Notes: generated by a model from the sequence alone, not told the origin. Positions 18,184 through 28,828 are shown, numbered from the stretch's first letter. The stretch: DNA of 64,000 nucleotides from Hyphomicrobium sp. (GCA_017512425.1 JAFWGI010000015.1:124001-188000), one strand, 5' to 3'. Numbers and translations are program-made.

Positions 18184-19494
18184 CTAAGACTTCAGTGAGG
18201 GAGTGAGCGCAGTCGTGCACGAGCCTTCGGCGGTGGTGAGTTCGCTCCGAGGCGCTTGGCGTCGCTCAAGCCTTCGAGGCAGTTTCAAAGCTGTCATGGC
18301 CGCAGCTGCAAGCAAGAGCGCGGTCGCAATAAATGGCGCCGCCGGGATGATCGCAACTGAGTAGAGAGAACCGCCGGCAACGGATCCGAGGGCCTGTCCG
18401 AGACTTACGACGGCAGTCTGCTTGCCGAGTTCGGCACCTTTCGTCTTGCCGCTCTCGAGCGATGTCCAATATGTGAGGATCGGAGACAAGATTCCGGCAC
18501 TGGCGGCAACGACGGAAACCGTCGCGAGCAGAGCGATATATTCAGACGCTGCCGGAATGAGAAGGAGTGCCACCGCCATGACACCAAGGGCCGGGGCGAT
18601 GAGCCATCGGGTCCATGACGGGCTGATCTTCGGCGAGAAAACGATCGCCTGGACAACGAACATGACCAGGCTGCAAACTGTGAACATGAGTGCGACTTGC
18701 GCCGGCGGCATGCGGAGTTCTTGATTACCGCGCAGTGCGAGGCCAACTTCGAAGACGCCAACCCCTGCGGCCACCAAGAAGCTGATGGCTCGCAGGATCA
18801 GGATCGCCAGGGCGTCACCAATCTGCGGCTGCAAGCCCGCGCTAATCTCATGTATAGAGACTTCGGTAACATTATTTGGCACAAGCAAGCGGACTGCCAC
18901 GCTCGCGATCATCGCCACAGCCGCGATAGCCAGAAAAGGCAGTTCATACGATCGAGCGATCTCCTCGACCGCCAACGAGCCCGAGAGGGTTGCCAGCAGT
19001 CCGCTGAGCATTGGACCCAGAAGGAATCCCGAGATTGCCGCCATGCTCACCCAGGCGAGTCGCCGCGCCCGCCATTCATCGCTTCCACCCTGGTCAGCGA
19101 TCAAGGCGGATGCAACCGGCGTGATTCCTGCCGCAAAGAGACCGGTAAAGAAACGCTCGGCATAGAGCATACCTATGCTCAGCTTGACGGACGATAGCAG
19201 CAGGCTCGCTCCGAAGCCGATCAAGCCAAGGCACAATATGTTGCGTCGCCCGACGTGATCGGAAAGCTTCCCCCACATTGGTGCAAACAAGAAGAGGGCG
19301 AGCGCGTGCACGCCTGTCAGCAGGCCGGTATGGCGCGAGACCTCGGTCGTTGCGCTAGGCCCGTCGATCGCCTGGAGCATCAGGGGTAGGATTGGCAGCA
19401 CGATCCCATAACCAGCGGAGACCATAGAAACCGCAAGGAGCACGGCGGCCAAAGCTCCAACTGGGAACAGGGGTTCATCTCGCGCACCCTTCAT
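18184..19494 (-). CDS. MFS drug/metabolite exporter
   Basis: 436 residues with about twelve hydrophobic segments. The loop 2-3 signature [16 protein letters not shown] corresponds to motif A of the major facilitator superfamily, and the architecture resembles the DHA1 (TetA-like) H+ antiporters. Substrate cannot be predicted. Its start overlaps the stop of the P-type ATPase by 4 bp (ATGA), so translation is probably coupled and the two may handle the same stress. Confidence 0.85.
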   Translation of the reverse strand: MKGARDEPLFPVGALAAVLLAVSMVSAGYGIVLPILPLMLQAIDGPSATTEVSRHTGLLTGVHALALFLFAPMWGKLSDHVGRRNILCLGLIGFGASLLLSSVKLSIGMLYAERFFTGLFAAGITPVASALIADQGGSDEWRARRLAWVSMAAISGFLLGPMLSGLLATLSGSLAVEEIARSYELPFLAIAAVAMIASVAVRLLVPNNVTEVSIHEISAGLQPQIGDALAILILRAISFLVAAGVGVFEVGLALRGNQELRMPPAQVALMFTVCSLVMFVVQAIVFSPKISPSWTRWLIAPALGVMAVALLLIPAASEYIALLATVSVVAASAGILSPILTYWTSLESGKTKGAELGKQTAVVSLGQALGSVAGGSLYSVAIIPAAPFIATALLLAAAAMTALKLPRRLERRQAPRSELTTAEGSCTTALTPSLKS

Positions 19495-21950
19495 GCGTGG
19501 GCTTCCTCGTACGTCGGGCTGGCCACAGGGCTACTGTTTCCGAGCTTGATGCCCGTCAATTTTGTCCGCTTGAGCATGAGTGCGTTAATCGCGACGAGCG
19601 CCGAGCTGCCAGACATGGCAAGGGCTGCAATCTCTGGACTCAACAGGATCGGATAGAGTACGCCGGCCGCTAGGGGGAACGCGATGACGTTGTAACCCAC
19701 CGCCCACCAAAGGTTTTGATGCATCTTGCGCAGGGTCGCTCGTGACAGCTCGATCGCACCGACGACATCGTATGGATCGCTTTTCATGAGAACCACGTCG
19801 GCGCTTTCCATCGCGACGTCGGTGCCAGCGCCGATCGCAAAGCCGACATCGGCCTGGGTCAAAGCCGGCGCATCATTGATGCCATCGCCAACCATTCCGA
19901 CTTTCTTGCCTTGGGCCTGCAATTCTTTAACTTTGGACGCCTTCTGGCCCGGTAGTACGTCGGCGAGAATGATGTCGATGCCGAGTTCGCGGCCAATCCG
20001 CTCCGCCGTTCCTTTGTTGTCCCCAGTCAGCATGGCGACCTGCACCCCGCGCTCCTGCAATTTCTTGATCGTCGCAATTGCGGTGGGGCGTGATGCGTCC
20101 GCGATGGCGATCAAGGCGAGGATTTTCTTGTCGCGAGCAAGATGAACAACGGTTCTGCCCGCGCCCTGCAATCGCTCTGCGTCGGCCAGTAAGGGACCAA
20201 CGTCAATTTTCTGGGAGTCCATTAGCCGGCGATTGCCCAGGAACACCTCCGCCCCGGCGACGATCGCCCTCGCCCCCATGCCTTCCAGATTCGTAAAATC
20301 CTCGGCCTTTGCAGCGGTAATGCCCTCGGCCCGGCGTAGAATGGCCTGGGCCAAGGGATGATCTGAGCCGGCTTCTACAGAAGCGGCCACAGCCAATACC
20401 CCTTCCTTGCTCTCTCCCTTTGAGGTCACAATCTCAACGACCTCGGGCTTGCCCAAGGTGAGTGTTCCGGTCTTATCGAAGACGATGACGTCGAGTTTTG
20501 TGGCGTCCTCGAGCGCGGCGGCATTTTTGAAAAGAATACCATTCATCGCCCCAAGCCCCGTGCCGACCATTACAGCCATGGGCGTCGCCAGACCTAGGGC
20601 ATCGGGACATGCGATGACGAAAACCGTAATTGTCAGCGTGAGGGCGAAGAGAAGCGGCTTGCCTAACCACCAAAACCAAACCACGAATGTGAGGAGTCCA
20701 ATGGCGACCGCGGCGAGAACAAGCCATTGAGAAGCCCGATCTGCTAGGAGTTGCGCGGGGGCCTTAGAGTTTTGTGCCTCTTGCACGAGCTTGACGATCT
20801 GGGCGAGCGCCGTGTCGGCGCCGACTTTTGTCGCAGAGTAGCGGAAGGTCCCGCTCTTGTTGATCGTGGCTCCGATGACGGTATCGCCCGGCTTCTTGTC
20901 GACCGGCATCGATTCTCCGGTAAGCATCGATTCATCGACGGTCGATTTTCCTTCGATCACTTTCCCGTCCACCGGGATCTTGTTTCCTGGCCGGATCACA
21001 ACGATGTCGTCGACTGCGACTTCGGCCGTTGCCACTTCCACTTCGCGGCCGCCCCGGATAACGTTTGCTTTGGGAGGCGAGAGATCCAGGAGAGCTCGGA
21101 TAGCTGCCGAAGCACCTGCGCGTGCGCGCATCTCCAGCCAATGACCAAGAAGTATGAAGACAAGAAGGACAGCTGAGGCTTCGTAGAACTGCTCGCCGTT
21201 GAAGAAGAATGTGGCTCCGACGGAGAACAGGTAGCCGGTCCCAACGCTGAGGATGACGAGCACCGCCATGTTGAGGACGCCATTCTTTAGCGCCCGGTAA
21301 GCAGCAACGGCGAAAGGCCACACTGGGTAAAGGATCGCGCCGCTTGCCAGAAGGAACAGAGTGAAGTTGAGACTGAGCCCAAAGGGCGGCTTTAAAGGCG
21401 GAAAAGCCATGCCCATTGGGGCGAGCGCGAAGATCGGGATCGTAAAGAAGAGGCTGACGAAGAACCGGTTCCGCATATCACGGACCATCTCTTGCATGTC
21501 CATTCCGGCGCCGTGCCCCATTTCATGGGACATGGCGTCCATCTTGCCTTTATGAGCGCCGTGATCTTGGGTCGGGTTTTCGCCAAGGTCAATTGCGGGC
21601 GCAGGCTGCCGCTGTGACCGATCGCTTTCGCGATGCGTCCCATGTTCCACATGTGCGCGTTGCTGCGCCCGCTGTTGCGTATCTGGGGCTCCATCGCTAT
21701 CGACGGGCCCGTGCGCATCGCACAGGTGCTTGGGTTCAAGATGCCCAAGACAATGATGGCCGCAGCGATCAATTGCCTGTTCAATCGCATCAACAGCGAT
21801 CCGCCGATCATCATAAGTTACGGTGGCACATCCGGAGACAACATTGACGGCCACAGCCGTCACCCCATCGAGCTTCCTCAACTGCTTCTCGACACCGAAT
21901 GCTCCGAGCGGCGAAAGAAGCTCCGCAACGTGCAGATTGACGACTGGCAT
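19491..21950 (-). CDS. P1B-type heavy-metal ATPase (copper-pump-like) with CPD motif
   Basis: 819 residues from the Met at 21950, chosen because AAAGGAG lies ~8 bp upstream. The N-terminal heavy-metal-associated-like fold lacks the usual CxxC. A ~90-residue His/Met-rich linker ([18 protein letters not shown]) leads to eight helices. Catalytic motifs are complete: LTGES, DKTGTLT, SDHPLA and [10 protein letters not shown]. The metal-site helix reads [13 protein letters not shown], so the transmembrane motif is CPD (codons at 20601-20609) rather than the CPC of CopA or CPH of CopB. It should export a soft metal from the cytoplasm using ATP; copper is likeliest from the linker and neighbours. It heads a run of six same-strand genes. 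Confidence 0.9.
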   Translation of the reverse strand: MPVVNLHVAELLSPLGAFGVEKQLRKLDGVTAVAVNVVSGCATVTYDDRRIAVDAIEQAIDRCGHHCLGHLEPKHLCDAHGPVDSDGAPDTQQRAQQRAHVEHGTHRESDRSQRQPAPAIDLGENPTQDHGAHKGKMDAMSHEMGHGAGMDMQEMVRDMRNRFFVSLFFTIPIFALAPMGMAFPPLKPPFGLSLNFTLFLLASGAILYPVWPFAVAAYRALKNGVLNMAVLVILSVGTGYLFSVGATFFFNGEQFYEASAVLLVFILLGHWLEMRARAGASAAIRALLDLSPPKANVIRGGREVEVATAEVAVDDIVVIRPGNKIPVDGKVIEGKSTVDESMLTGESMPVDKKPGDTVIGATINKSGTFRYSATKVGADTALAQIVKLVQEAQNSKAPAQLLADRASQWLVLAAVAIGLLTFVVWFWWLGKPLLFALTLTITVFVIACPDALGLATPMAVMVGTGLGAMNGILFKNAAALEDATKLDVIVFDKTGTLTLGKPEVVEIVTSKGESKEGVLAVAASVEAGSDHPLAQAILRRAEGITAAKAEDFTNLEGMGARAIVAGAEVFLGNRRLMDSQKIDVGPLLADAERLQGAGRTVVHLARDKKILALIAIADASRPTAIATIKKLQERGVQVAMLTGDNKGTAERIGRELGIDIILADVLPGQKASKVKELQAQGKKVGMVGDGINDAPALTQADVGFAIGAGTDVAMESADVVLMKSDPYDVVGAIELSRATLRKMHQNLWWAVGYNVIAFPLAAGVLYPILLSPEIAALAMSGSSALVAINALMLKRTKLTGIKLGNSSPVASPTYEEAHA

Positions 21951-22179
21951 TCGTGTAACTCCTTTGGCAATGTTCTCGTCATCATCGAATGAAACGCGCC
22001 GAGTTCCCGTTCCGCTGCGGCGCAATGATGGTGCGTCTCGCGTTATCGCGCGGCGACCACTGATCGGCCACTCCGGTACTTGTGTGCAACACGATGCACC
22101 TGGACTTGATTTAGGTCAGCATCTTCTGGAAAGTAGCCGAGTAATTTGTAACGCTCGGTAACAGAGTGGTTCTTGGTCC

Positions 22180-22377
22180 ACGACAGGCCCTCCAGGCATG
22201 AGCCTTGGAAGCGGCGGCAGAGTTCAGAGATTGTGACTTCGCCCCGCAGACCGTCTAGGACGATATGGATCTCTCTTCGGCTGAGTACTGCTTGCGGGTT
22301 GCCCGCTGAATGTCGCGGACCAACCGCTCAGACGGTGTTTCAGGCGTGCTGGATTTAGGTCTCTTGCTCCACTCCTC
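22180..22377 (-). mobile_element. IS3-family OrfA remnant
   Basis: The minus strand reads KRPKSSTPETPSERLVRDI, then RATRKQYSAEE, and after a one-base loss IVLDGLRGE and ISELCRR. This is the start of the helix-turn-helix OrfA of rhizobial IS3-type elements. The frame is broken and no OrfB, terminal repeats or target duplication are visible, so it is a dead fragment. The remaining sequence 22026-22640 shows no other gene. Confidence 0.7.
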
Positions 22378-22642
22378 AGGTGGTTACGATGAGCCCAAAA
22401 TCCTCCATTGCTGAAGCTGCGCGTTCTGTCTCACAGGTGTTGATGTCGGACCTGGCTAGCGACGTTCTGTGTCCCACCGTCTAATTTCCTGGAACTGGCG
22501 CTGGACTTCCTTGGCAAAGGAAGCACTACTAACGCCATCGTGACGCATACGCGTCTCCCTTGCACCGCTTCGGCCGAGGACCGGGGCTTTGAGTGGTGCA
22601 AGCGTCGGCATTTGGGTCGGCGCCAGATCAGGAGACGCTGGC

Positions 22643-22939
22643 ATGGCACCTACCGCCAAATCTAAGATTGAACCCAAGGATGCCACCCAGAACGCGGTTT
22701 CGGCTCCCAAGGCACAGAAAGCCCAGATTGGCACGAAAGCCGAGATCGTTATTTCACTCATCAAATCGAAGCGTGGCGCAACGATCCAAGACTTGATGAA
22801 GGCGACGGACTGGCAAGCCCACTCGGTGCGCGGGTTTTTGGCAGGGACGGTCAAAAAGAAGCTCGGATTGGACCTGACATCCTCCAAGTCAGATGGCGGT
22901 GTCCGGCGTTATCGGATCACAGCGCGCCGAGGGCGCTGA
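22643..22939 (+). CDS. DUF3489-domain protein
   Basis: 98 residues from the ATG at 22643. A Lys/Ala-rich tail (KSKIEPKDATQNAV) precedes the winged-helix-like DUF3489 block, IVISLIKSKRGATIQDLMKA then WQAHSVRGFLAGTVKKKLG. The family occurs next to DUF2924 and large serine recombinases in alphaproteobacterial phage and integrative elements and probably binds DNA. The next gene starts one base after its stop. Confidence 0.85.
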   Translation: MAPTAKSKIEPKDATQNAVSAPKAQKAQIGTKAEIVISLIKSKRGATIQDLMKATDWQAHSVRGFLAGTVKKKLGLDLTSSKSDGGVRRYRITARRGR

Positions 22940-22940
22940 T

Positions 22941-23393
22941 ATGTCCAATGCAGTTCCCTCAGTTTCAGAAGAGATTGCGCGCCTTCAGACACTCTCAATC
23001 GGTGACCTCCGAGAAGTCTGGCGTCGCCTCCATCAATTGCCACCGCCCAAGCGACTGAGCCGAGATCTCTTGATGCGTGGTATCTCTTACCGCCTTCAAG
23101 AGCGAGCTTTCGGAGGTTTGTCCAAGGCAACGTTGCGTCGCCTGCAGCTTTACCAACCGGACAGGCTTGCCGTCGAGCGGCGCGGTCATTGTGATGCTTC
23201 GTCGGTCAAACCAGGTACGCGCCTCGTGCGCGAATGGCACGGTGTTACGCACACGGTCGTAGTTCTTGATGACGGAGTCGAATGGCGTGGCAAGCGCTAC
23301 CGGTCATTGTCTGTCGTGGCGCGGGAAATTACCGGAGCGCACTGGTCGGGGCCACGGTTCTTCGGCCTCACGACGAAGCGCACAGATGGATGA
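22941..23393 (+). CDS. DUF2924-domain protein
   Basis: 150 residues from the ATG at 22941, which follows the DUF3489 stop immediately. Typical features are the N-terminal DLREVWRRLHQLPPPKRLSR, a helical middle (LMRGISYRLQE) and a C-terminal module GTRLVREWHGVTHTVVVLDD and YRSLSVVAREITGAHWSGP, which resembles a small SH3-like DNA-interaction domain. It is known almost only from recombinase cassettes. Exact role unknown; an accessory recombination function is the usual guess. Confidence 0.87.
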   Translation: MSNAVPSVSEEIARLQTLSIGDLREVWRRLHQLPPPKRLSRDLLMRGISYRLQERAFGGLSKATLRRLQLYQPDRLAVERRGHCDASSVKPGTRLVREWHGVTHTVVVLDDGVEWRGKRYRSLSVVAREITGAHWSGPRFFGLTTKRTDG

Positions 23394-23586
23394 GCGCGCT
23401 CGCATTGAGTCCGCAAGAGTGGCCTTCGCGAAGGTAACAGGCGCATTGGAGGACGCAGCGGTTTCGGCGGCGGATGGACAGGTCGTTTCACACGTCGCCA
23501 CAGCCCGACGCTCGTGTGATCGCCTGATCGCCAATTTAGATGCTTGTCTTAGGCGGCTGCATCGATTGCGACGGAGCCTCGGATGA
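23386..23586 (+). CDS. Small helical protein of the recombinase cassette
   Basis: A 66-residue frame starting with the ATG at 23386 inside the end of the DUF2924 gene and ending at 23586, overlapping the recombinase start by 4 bp (ATGA). It is Ala/Arg-rich and should form two helices (IESARVAFAKVTGALEDAAV; CDRLIANLDACLRRLHRLRR). The overlaps on both sides support translation as part of the cassette. No family is recognised. Confidence 0.6.
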   Translation: MDERARIESARVAFAKVTGALEDAAVSAADGQVVSHVATARRSCDRLIANLDACLRRLHRLRRSLG

Positions 23587-25310
23587 TGCGTATCGCTTGC
23601 GCCATCTACACGCGCAAATCGACCAACGAGGGGCTTGAGAAGGAATTCAATTCGCTCGATGCCCAGCGAGAGGCCTGCGAAGCGTACATCACGAGTCAGA
23701 AGCATGCCGGTTGGATTGCTGTTCGCGACATGTATGACGACGGCGGTCTCTCCGGCGGTACGATGGAACGGCCCGCGCTCAAATGTCTACTCGCCGACAT
23801 TAAGGCGAGCAAGGTGCAGATTGTCGTCGTCTACAAGGTCGATCGTCTGACGCGCTCACTGTCGGATTTCGCCAAGATCGTCGATGTGCTGGACGCGAGC
23901 GGAGCCTCGTTCGTTTCGGTCACACAGCAATTCAACACGACGACATCCATGGGGCGGCTCACGCTCAACATGTTGCTCTCTTTCGCGCAGTTCGAGCGCG
24001 AAATCGCAGGCGAGCGGATACGCGACAAGATTGCGGCGTCGAAGGCTAAGGGGATGTGGATGGGCGGCACCGTTCCGCTCGGGTACGACGTCAAGGATCG
24101 CAAGCTGGTCATCAACGAGACCGAGGCCAAGCTGGTTCGGAAAATCTTCTCGCGATATGTCGGGCTGCGTTCGGTGAGCCTGCTTCAAGCGGAACTCGAA
24201 ACTCAAGGCGATCGAAGCAAGCGCCGTGATGGCACGAGCAGACGCTCAACAGGTGGTAGACCATTCTCGCGCGGGATCCTGTACCTTATCCTGCAAAACC
24301 GGCTATATCGCGGCCAGGTTTCGCATAAAGGGGCTATCTATGATGGCCAGCACGAGGCGATCATCGACGCGGAGCTGTGGGACTTGGTCCAAGCCAAACT
24401 CGCGTCGAACCGAAGAGAGCGCGCGCTTGCCGTTGGGGCCGAAGCACCAAGCTTGCTTTCGGGTTTGATCTTCGACAGCGACAGAAACCACATGACGCCG
24501 ACGCATGCGAACAAACGCGGCAAACGCTACCGCTACTACATTTCGGCACCGCTGCTCGATCGCGGATCCCCTGGTGAAAACCCCATTCGCATACCGGCGC
24601 TTGAAGTCGAAGGATTGGTGTGTGACCGGCTCCGAAACCTGCTTGCAACGCAAACTGAGCTCGTTCGGCGGCTGTCGACTCTTCATCTGACCGCGAGTCA
24701 ACTCGAGGTTGTCCTCAAGACGGCCGCCTCAATGACGGAATCATGGACATTTCTCCCTACTGACCAAATCAGGGCATTCGTGCGGGACGTTGTCTGTCGC
24801 GTTGCCATGCAGCCCCGCGAGATTGAAATCTCGGTTTCGACTCTGGGTCTGGCGCGGCGTCTTGGTACTAACCTCAAGGTCGAATGTGGCTCCGTCGACG
24901 AGACGTTTGTTCTGCGTGTCACCGCGCATTTCCGGAGTGCCTGGAAGGGTAAACGGATCATTGTTGGCGAGCAGCTCGCTCAAAAGCCTGATCCTCAGTG
25001 CCTGAAGTTGATGCGGGAGGCTTTCGCTGCGCGGACCCTGGTTTTGTCGGAAGGGGATGAAAGTCTCACGGCAATCGCAAAGCGCCTTGGCAAGTGCCAA
25101 GTTCGGCTGACGGGGTTAGTACGTCTGTCCTACTTGGCGCCCTCAATCGTCGAAGACATGATTTCCGGGCGGCACTCGATCGGGTTGTCGGCCAAGCTGC
25201 TCTTGCGCCGCTCGAAAGACCTGCCGGCGGATTGGCAGAAACAACGCAAGTTTCTCGGGCTCGCGGAGTCCGTTCCACCCCCATTCGCTCCTGCGGCTGC
25301 TGTCCGCTAA
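23583..25310 (+). CDS. Large serine recombinase
   Basis: 575 residues. The catalytic domain has the nucleophile Ser 13 in IYTRKSTNEG, the Arg residues of VYKVDRLTRSL and QFEREIAGERIRDKI, and the linker GGTVPLGYDV leading to the recombinase domain (RKIFSRYVGLRSVSLLQAEL) and a zinc-ribbon-like region whose Cys ligands are replaced here. A helical C-terminal part follows. It would catalyse integration or excision of a mobile element by Ser-phosphodiester exchange. No att repeats are evident nearby. The start has two adjacent ATG codons (23583, 23586). Confidence 0.92.
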   Translation: MMRIACAIYTRKSTNEGLEKEFNSLDAQREACEAYITSQKHAGWIAVRDMYDDGGLSGGTMERPALKCLLADIKASKVQIVVVYKVDRLTRSLSDFAKIVDVLDASGASFVSVTQQFNTTTSMGRLTLNMLLSFAQFEREIAGERIRDKIAASKAKGMWMGGTVPLGYDVKDRKLVINETEAKLVRKIFSRYVGLRSVSLLQAELETQGDRSKRRDGTSRRSTGGRPFSRGILYLILQNRLYRGQVSHKGAIYDGQHEAIIDAELWDLVQAKLASNRRERALAVGAEAPSLLSGLIFDSDRNHMTPTHANKRGKRYRYYISAPLLDRGSPGENPIRIPALEVEGLVCDRLRNLLATQTELVRRLSTLHLTASQLEVVLKTAASMTESWTFLPTDQIRAFVRDVVCRVAMQPREIEISVSTLGLARRLGTNLKVECGSVDETFVLRVTAHFRSAWKGKRIIVGEQLAQKPDPQCLKLMREAFAARTLVLSEGDESLTAIAKRLGKCQVRLTGLVRLSYLAPSIVEDMISGRHSIGLSAKLLLRRSKDLPADWQKQRKFLGLAESVPPPFAPAAAVR

Positions 25311-26373
25311 CCCGCAAACGCAAGTCCGCGAAATGGCCCAACAGAGACGCAACCGGATTTGGGCCCGCAAACGACGGTCTCGGACGTCTCTTTGGTGAGA
25401 GATTACGCTGCCGTGACAGCTAAGTCGCGGAAAGTTGGGCGGAACTTAGCGGCGGCGCAGACTTAGGCACCTTGTCTCTACACCCACGAAGCAGACTGGC
25501 GCAGGAGACAGTCTGGGGCGAACGCGTCTCTGCGGTCAAATTCAAACTAACAGGGAAAATCTGCCTCCATTTGCGCATTCGGCGCCGGCATATCGGCGAA
25601 AACTGTCCGACATCTCGAATTTTTGGCCAGAATTCCCTAGAGGCGGAACAGGGATCATTGCGAAGTCTATCAAGGACCGGCACCAGCGTAACAGCGACTG
25701 GATCTACGACAACAGGGAACGGGTAAAATCTTTACGCTCAGCTGAATGCGAGCCAGGACGTCGAGCAGCCGAAGCCACAACTTTTAGAAACGTTGCTCAC
25801 GGCCCTTCTCGACCGACCGGCTGTGCGCACGGTTTATCAGCTCATGGGGTTCGAGCCGACAAACGTCACTGCGATGTCTGATTGCTAGGGCAAAGCCGAC
25901 GTGCGAGTGCTCGCCGCGGACGCGTGCTCGTGACCCACAAGAGACTCTGTGCGCGCGCTCAACACCTATGTTGCAAAGATGCAGTGCACGGAGACAGGCG
26001 AAGGGTGCGTCGCAACAGTAAGGGCTTTGACGGGTCTAGTCGTCGATGTCTGCTTACCACCTGAGACCGCTTCCGTTCTCATTTTCGAGAAGGGCCAGTT
26101 CCGGAATTCGACCTCGTCGTCAATGATGGATCGAACTTGTTCCGGATCGCAGGTGAGCGGAAGACCTCGCGCCTTAATGATCGGACCTGTTGTGTACGAT
26201 CGCGCACGTGAGAGTTCTTTACGCCTTAATTTGAATGCTCGTGAAGTTGCATCATTTACAGAAGGGCAGTGCCCGCCGAGCTGGGAATGAAACCGACTTT
26301 GTGATATGCGATGGATGCCAACATTCCTCGCAAGTCACTTCAGTTCGTCATTCCTGTAAGCCGCCAGACCCAA
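25311..26373. other. Degraded region downstream of the recombinase
   Basis: About 1.1 kb with no intact gene. A 52-codon piece ending at 25888 (PQLLETLLTALLDRPAVRTV and on to FEPTNVTAMSDC) reads like the end of a real protein without its beginning. Around 25980-26180 two frames together give LPPETASVLIFEKGQF then PEFDLVVNDGSNLF, which resembles a frameshifted PilZ-type domain. Both are weak. This looks like a boundary of an old insertion. Confidence 0.35.
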
Positions 26374-26396
26374 AAGTATTCCATCTAGTTATTGGA
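26374..26396 (+). promoter_or_regulatory. Redox-region motif, copy 1 (upstream of egtB)
   Basis: AAGTAT, 6 variable bases, TAGTTATTGGA, total 23 bp. The identical fixed bases recur at 33909-33931 and 36454-36476. The core ATTCC-N5-GTTAT has the T-N11-A layout of LysR-type binding sites. It lies about 120 bp before the egtB start. Confidence 0.6.
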
Positions 26397-26516
26397 TCTC
26401 CCTCCTGAGGACGGCTATTGGTGAACGTTGGACAGATTTGCCTCGCGCATAAACGTCAATGTATACCGGTCATCCTACGATGAGCGGGTCGAGTAGGCTG
26501 TCTGAATTCGGGAGCA

Positions 26517-27797
26517 ATGATGCCGCCATTACGCATGAAAACGGCAATGGATCCAACCCAGCTCCTTGCACGTGTGCGGTCCACGCGTCACCGGACGAGA
26601 GACCTCGCGCGACCACTCACGCCGGAGGATCAAGTCGTTCAGCCGATGCCCGATGCCAGTCCTACTAAATGGCATCTCGGTCATACCACTTGGTTCTTCG
26701 AGACGTTTGTGCTTTGCGAGCATCTTTCTGACTACCGCGTGTATGATGAGCGGTTTTCGTACTGCTTCAACTCTTACTATGACCATGCAGGCACTCGCCA
26801 GGCGAGGGCACAGCGTGGAATGATGACGCGGCCGACCAATGACGAGGTTGCCCGCTATCGCCGATATGTCGACGACGGCCTCGAGCGACTGTTTGCAAGA
26901 CGCGACTTGGCACCCGCTGTAGCTTCAATTGTCGAGATCGGCATCAACCATGAAGAGCAGCATCAAGAGTTGCTCATGATGGACATTCTTAATGTGTTCT
27001 GGAGCGGCCCAATCCGATCACCGTACAGGGAGCCACGTAAAATTGGCGTCGCCCTGCCGACCCCGCCCCTCGCTTGGACCTCCTTCGACGGTGGTATCCA
27101 GGAGGTTGGGCACGACGGTGATGGTTTTGCCTTCGACAATGAGGGGCCGAGACATTCAGCTTTACTGCGTCCTTATCGCCTTGCCAACCGACTCGTCACA
27201 AACAGCGAATGGTTGGAGTTTATGGAGGATGGCGGGTATCGCGACTTCCGCCATTGGCTTTCCGATGGCTGGGGCACGGTTCAAAGAGAAGGTTGGTTGG
27301 CTCCCTATTATTGGGAGGAAAAGGACAGCACTTGGTTTCAGATGACCCATGAAGGGTTGTTGCGCGTTGTGCCATCGGCGCCCGTTTGTAACATCAGCTA
27401 TTACGAAGCGGATGCTTTCGCTCGCTGGGCGGGGAAGCGTCTTCCGACGGAATTCGAATGGGAGGTGGCGGCTCGTACGGGATCGACGACTGGAAATACG
27501 CTCGGCACAGGTGCTTTTCGGCCTTCCACCGCGCCGGCAAACTGCGCATCGGGCCTATCGCAGCTGATCGGCGATGTCTGGGAGTGGACGCAGAGCTCCT
27601 ATTCACCCTATCCCGGCTTCAAGGCCGCGGAGGGGGCCCTCGGCGAATATAATGGGAAGTTCATGGTGAACCAGCAGGTCCTGCGCGGAGCTTCCTGCCT
27701 CACACCCGATGGCCACAGTCGGCCCACCTACCGAAACTTCTTTTATCCGCATCAGAGGTGGCTGTTCGGCGGCCTCCGCCTTGCCGAGGATGTCTGA
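26517..27797 (+). CDS. egtB: Ergothioneine biosynthesis protein EgtB (hercynine oxygenase)
   Basis: 426 residues. The N-terminal DinB-like part has WHLGHTTWFFE and the HEEQHQELLMMD block, which together supply the three-His iron site. The C-terminal formylglycine-generating-enzyme-like domain has NISYYEADAFARWAGKRLPT, EFEWEVAAR and VWEWTQSSYSPYPGF. EgtB joins hercynine to a thiol (gamma-glutamylcysteine or cysteine) through an O2-dependent sulfoxide. Several close ATGs (26517, 26520, 26535) make the exact start uncertain. Its stop overlaps the egtD start (TGATG). Confidence 0.92.
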   Translation: MMPPLRMKTAMDPTQLLARVRSTRHRTRDLARPLTPEDQVVQPMPDASPTKWHLGHTTWFFETFVLCEHLSDYRVYDERFSYCFNSYYDHAGTRQARAQRGMMTRPTNDEVARYRRYVDDGLERLFARRDLAPAVASIVEIGINHEEQHQELLMMDILNVFWSGPIRSPYREPRKIGVALPTPPLAWTSFDGGIQEVGHDGDGFAFDNEGPRHSALLRPYRLANRLVTNSEWLEFMEDGGYRDFRHWLSDGWGTVQREGWLAPYYWEEKDSTWFQMTHEGLLRVVPSAPVCNISYYEADAFARWAGKRLPTEFEWEVAARTGSTTGNTLGTGAFRPSTAPANCASGLSQLIGDVWEWTQSSYSPYPGFKAAEGALGEYNGKFMVNQQVLRGASCLTPDGHSRPTYRNFFYPHQRWLFGGLRLAEDV

Positions 27798-28765
27798 TGC
27801 AAAAAGCGATCTCCACGGCAAATGGCGGGACCTCTGACTTTGTTCGTGCTCTGCACGACGGATTGAGTGAGCCGCAAAAGAATATTCCCAGTCGTTTCTT
27901 CTACGATGCCAACGGTAGCCTGCTGTTCGCAGAAATCACGACGCTGGAGGAATACTATCCGACGCTAACTGAGCTTAGCATTCTCGAACAGAACGCGGAT
28001 CAAATAGCCGCTGATGCAGGGCCGAATTGCCTCCTCGTCGAATTCGGTTCCGGTTCTGGTTTTGGTTCTTGCAAGAAGACCGAGATCCTTCTTGATAAAC
28101 TCGAGAATGTGGCTGGGTATGTCTCTATCGATATATCGCCCACGGCCCTTCTAGAAGCAGAGCAGCGACGTCTTGAACGCTATCCAACGTTGCAAGTGTC
28201 TGCGGTCGTGGCAGACTTTTCGCGAAAGCTGAACTTATCCGGCGTCGCCGAGGGCGCACGTCGTGTCGGATTTTTTCCCGGCTCGACGGTCGGGAATCTG
28301 CTGTCCGACGAGGTCGTCGATCTATTGAGCAACTTTCGCGAAATACTGGGCCAGGACAGCTTGCTCGTCGTCGGGCTCGATTTGCAGAAAGACCACGGCA
28401 CGCTCCTTAAGGCTTACGATGACTCGAAAGGCGTAACCGCCGCGTTCAACCTCAATCTCTTGGAGCGAGCCAATCGTGAAGCGGCGGCCAATTTCGACCT
28501 CAGCGCGTTTCAGCACAAAGCAATTTACAACTCGGTCATGGAGCGGATCGAGATGCACCTGGTGAGCTTGCGGGCTCAGGAAGTGACGGTCGCCGGAATA
28601 ACCTTTGACTTTAGAGAGGGCGAGACGATCCACACAGAGAATTCGCACAAGTACACGATCGAAGGATTTACCGCGCTCTGTTTGAAGGCTGGGTGGCGCG
28701 TCGAGCGGATTATGACCGATCCAAAACGCATGTTTGGCGTGTTTGCGCTCAAAATCGCGGGATAA
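27797..28765 (+). CDS. egtD: EgtD, L-histidine N-alpha-methyltransferase
   Basis: 322 residues starting at the ATG that overlaps the egtB stop. Conserved features are SRFFYDANGSLLFAEIT, YYPTLTELSILEQNADQI, the SAM site VEFGSGSGFGSCKKTEIL and FFPGSTVGNL. EgtD trimethylates histidine to hercynine, the first step of ergothioneine synthesis, so egtB and egtD form a minimal pathway; the amidohydrolase EgtC and the beta-lyase EgtE are absent here, as is common in proteobacteria. Confidence 0.93.
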   Translation: MQKAISTANGGTSDFVRALHDGLSEPQKNIPSRFFYDANGSLLFAEITTLEEYYPTLTELSILEQNADQIAADAGPNCLLVEFGSGSGFGSCKKTEILLDKLENVAGYVSIDISPTALLEAEQRRLERYPTLQVSAVVADFSRKLNLSGVAEGARRVGFFPGSTVGNLLSDEVVDLLSNFREILGQDSLLVVGLDLQKDHGTLLKAYDDSKGVTAAFNLNLLERANREAAANFDLSAFQHKAIYNSVMERIEMHLVSLRAQEVTVAGITFDFREGETIHTENSHKYTIEGFTALCLKAGWRVERIMTDPKRMFGVFALKIAG

Positions 28766-28828
28766 TTGCGTTGGCGCCCGGGGGCGGCGCGAGCAGGTGC
28801 CGTGAGCTTCGTCGTGACCAACGATCCC

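Noticed and set aside
25472..25726. Overlapping frames on both strands after the recombinase
   Set aside because: No ribosome site, no family, both strands open by chance in GC-rich sequence.
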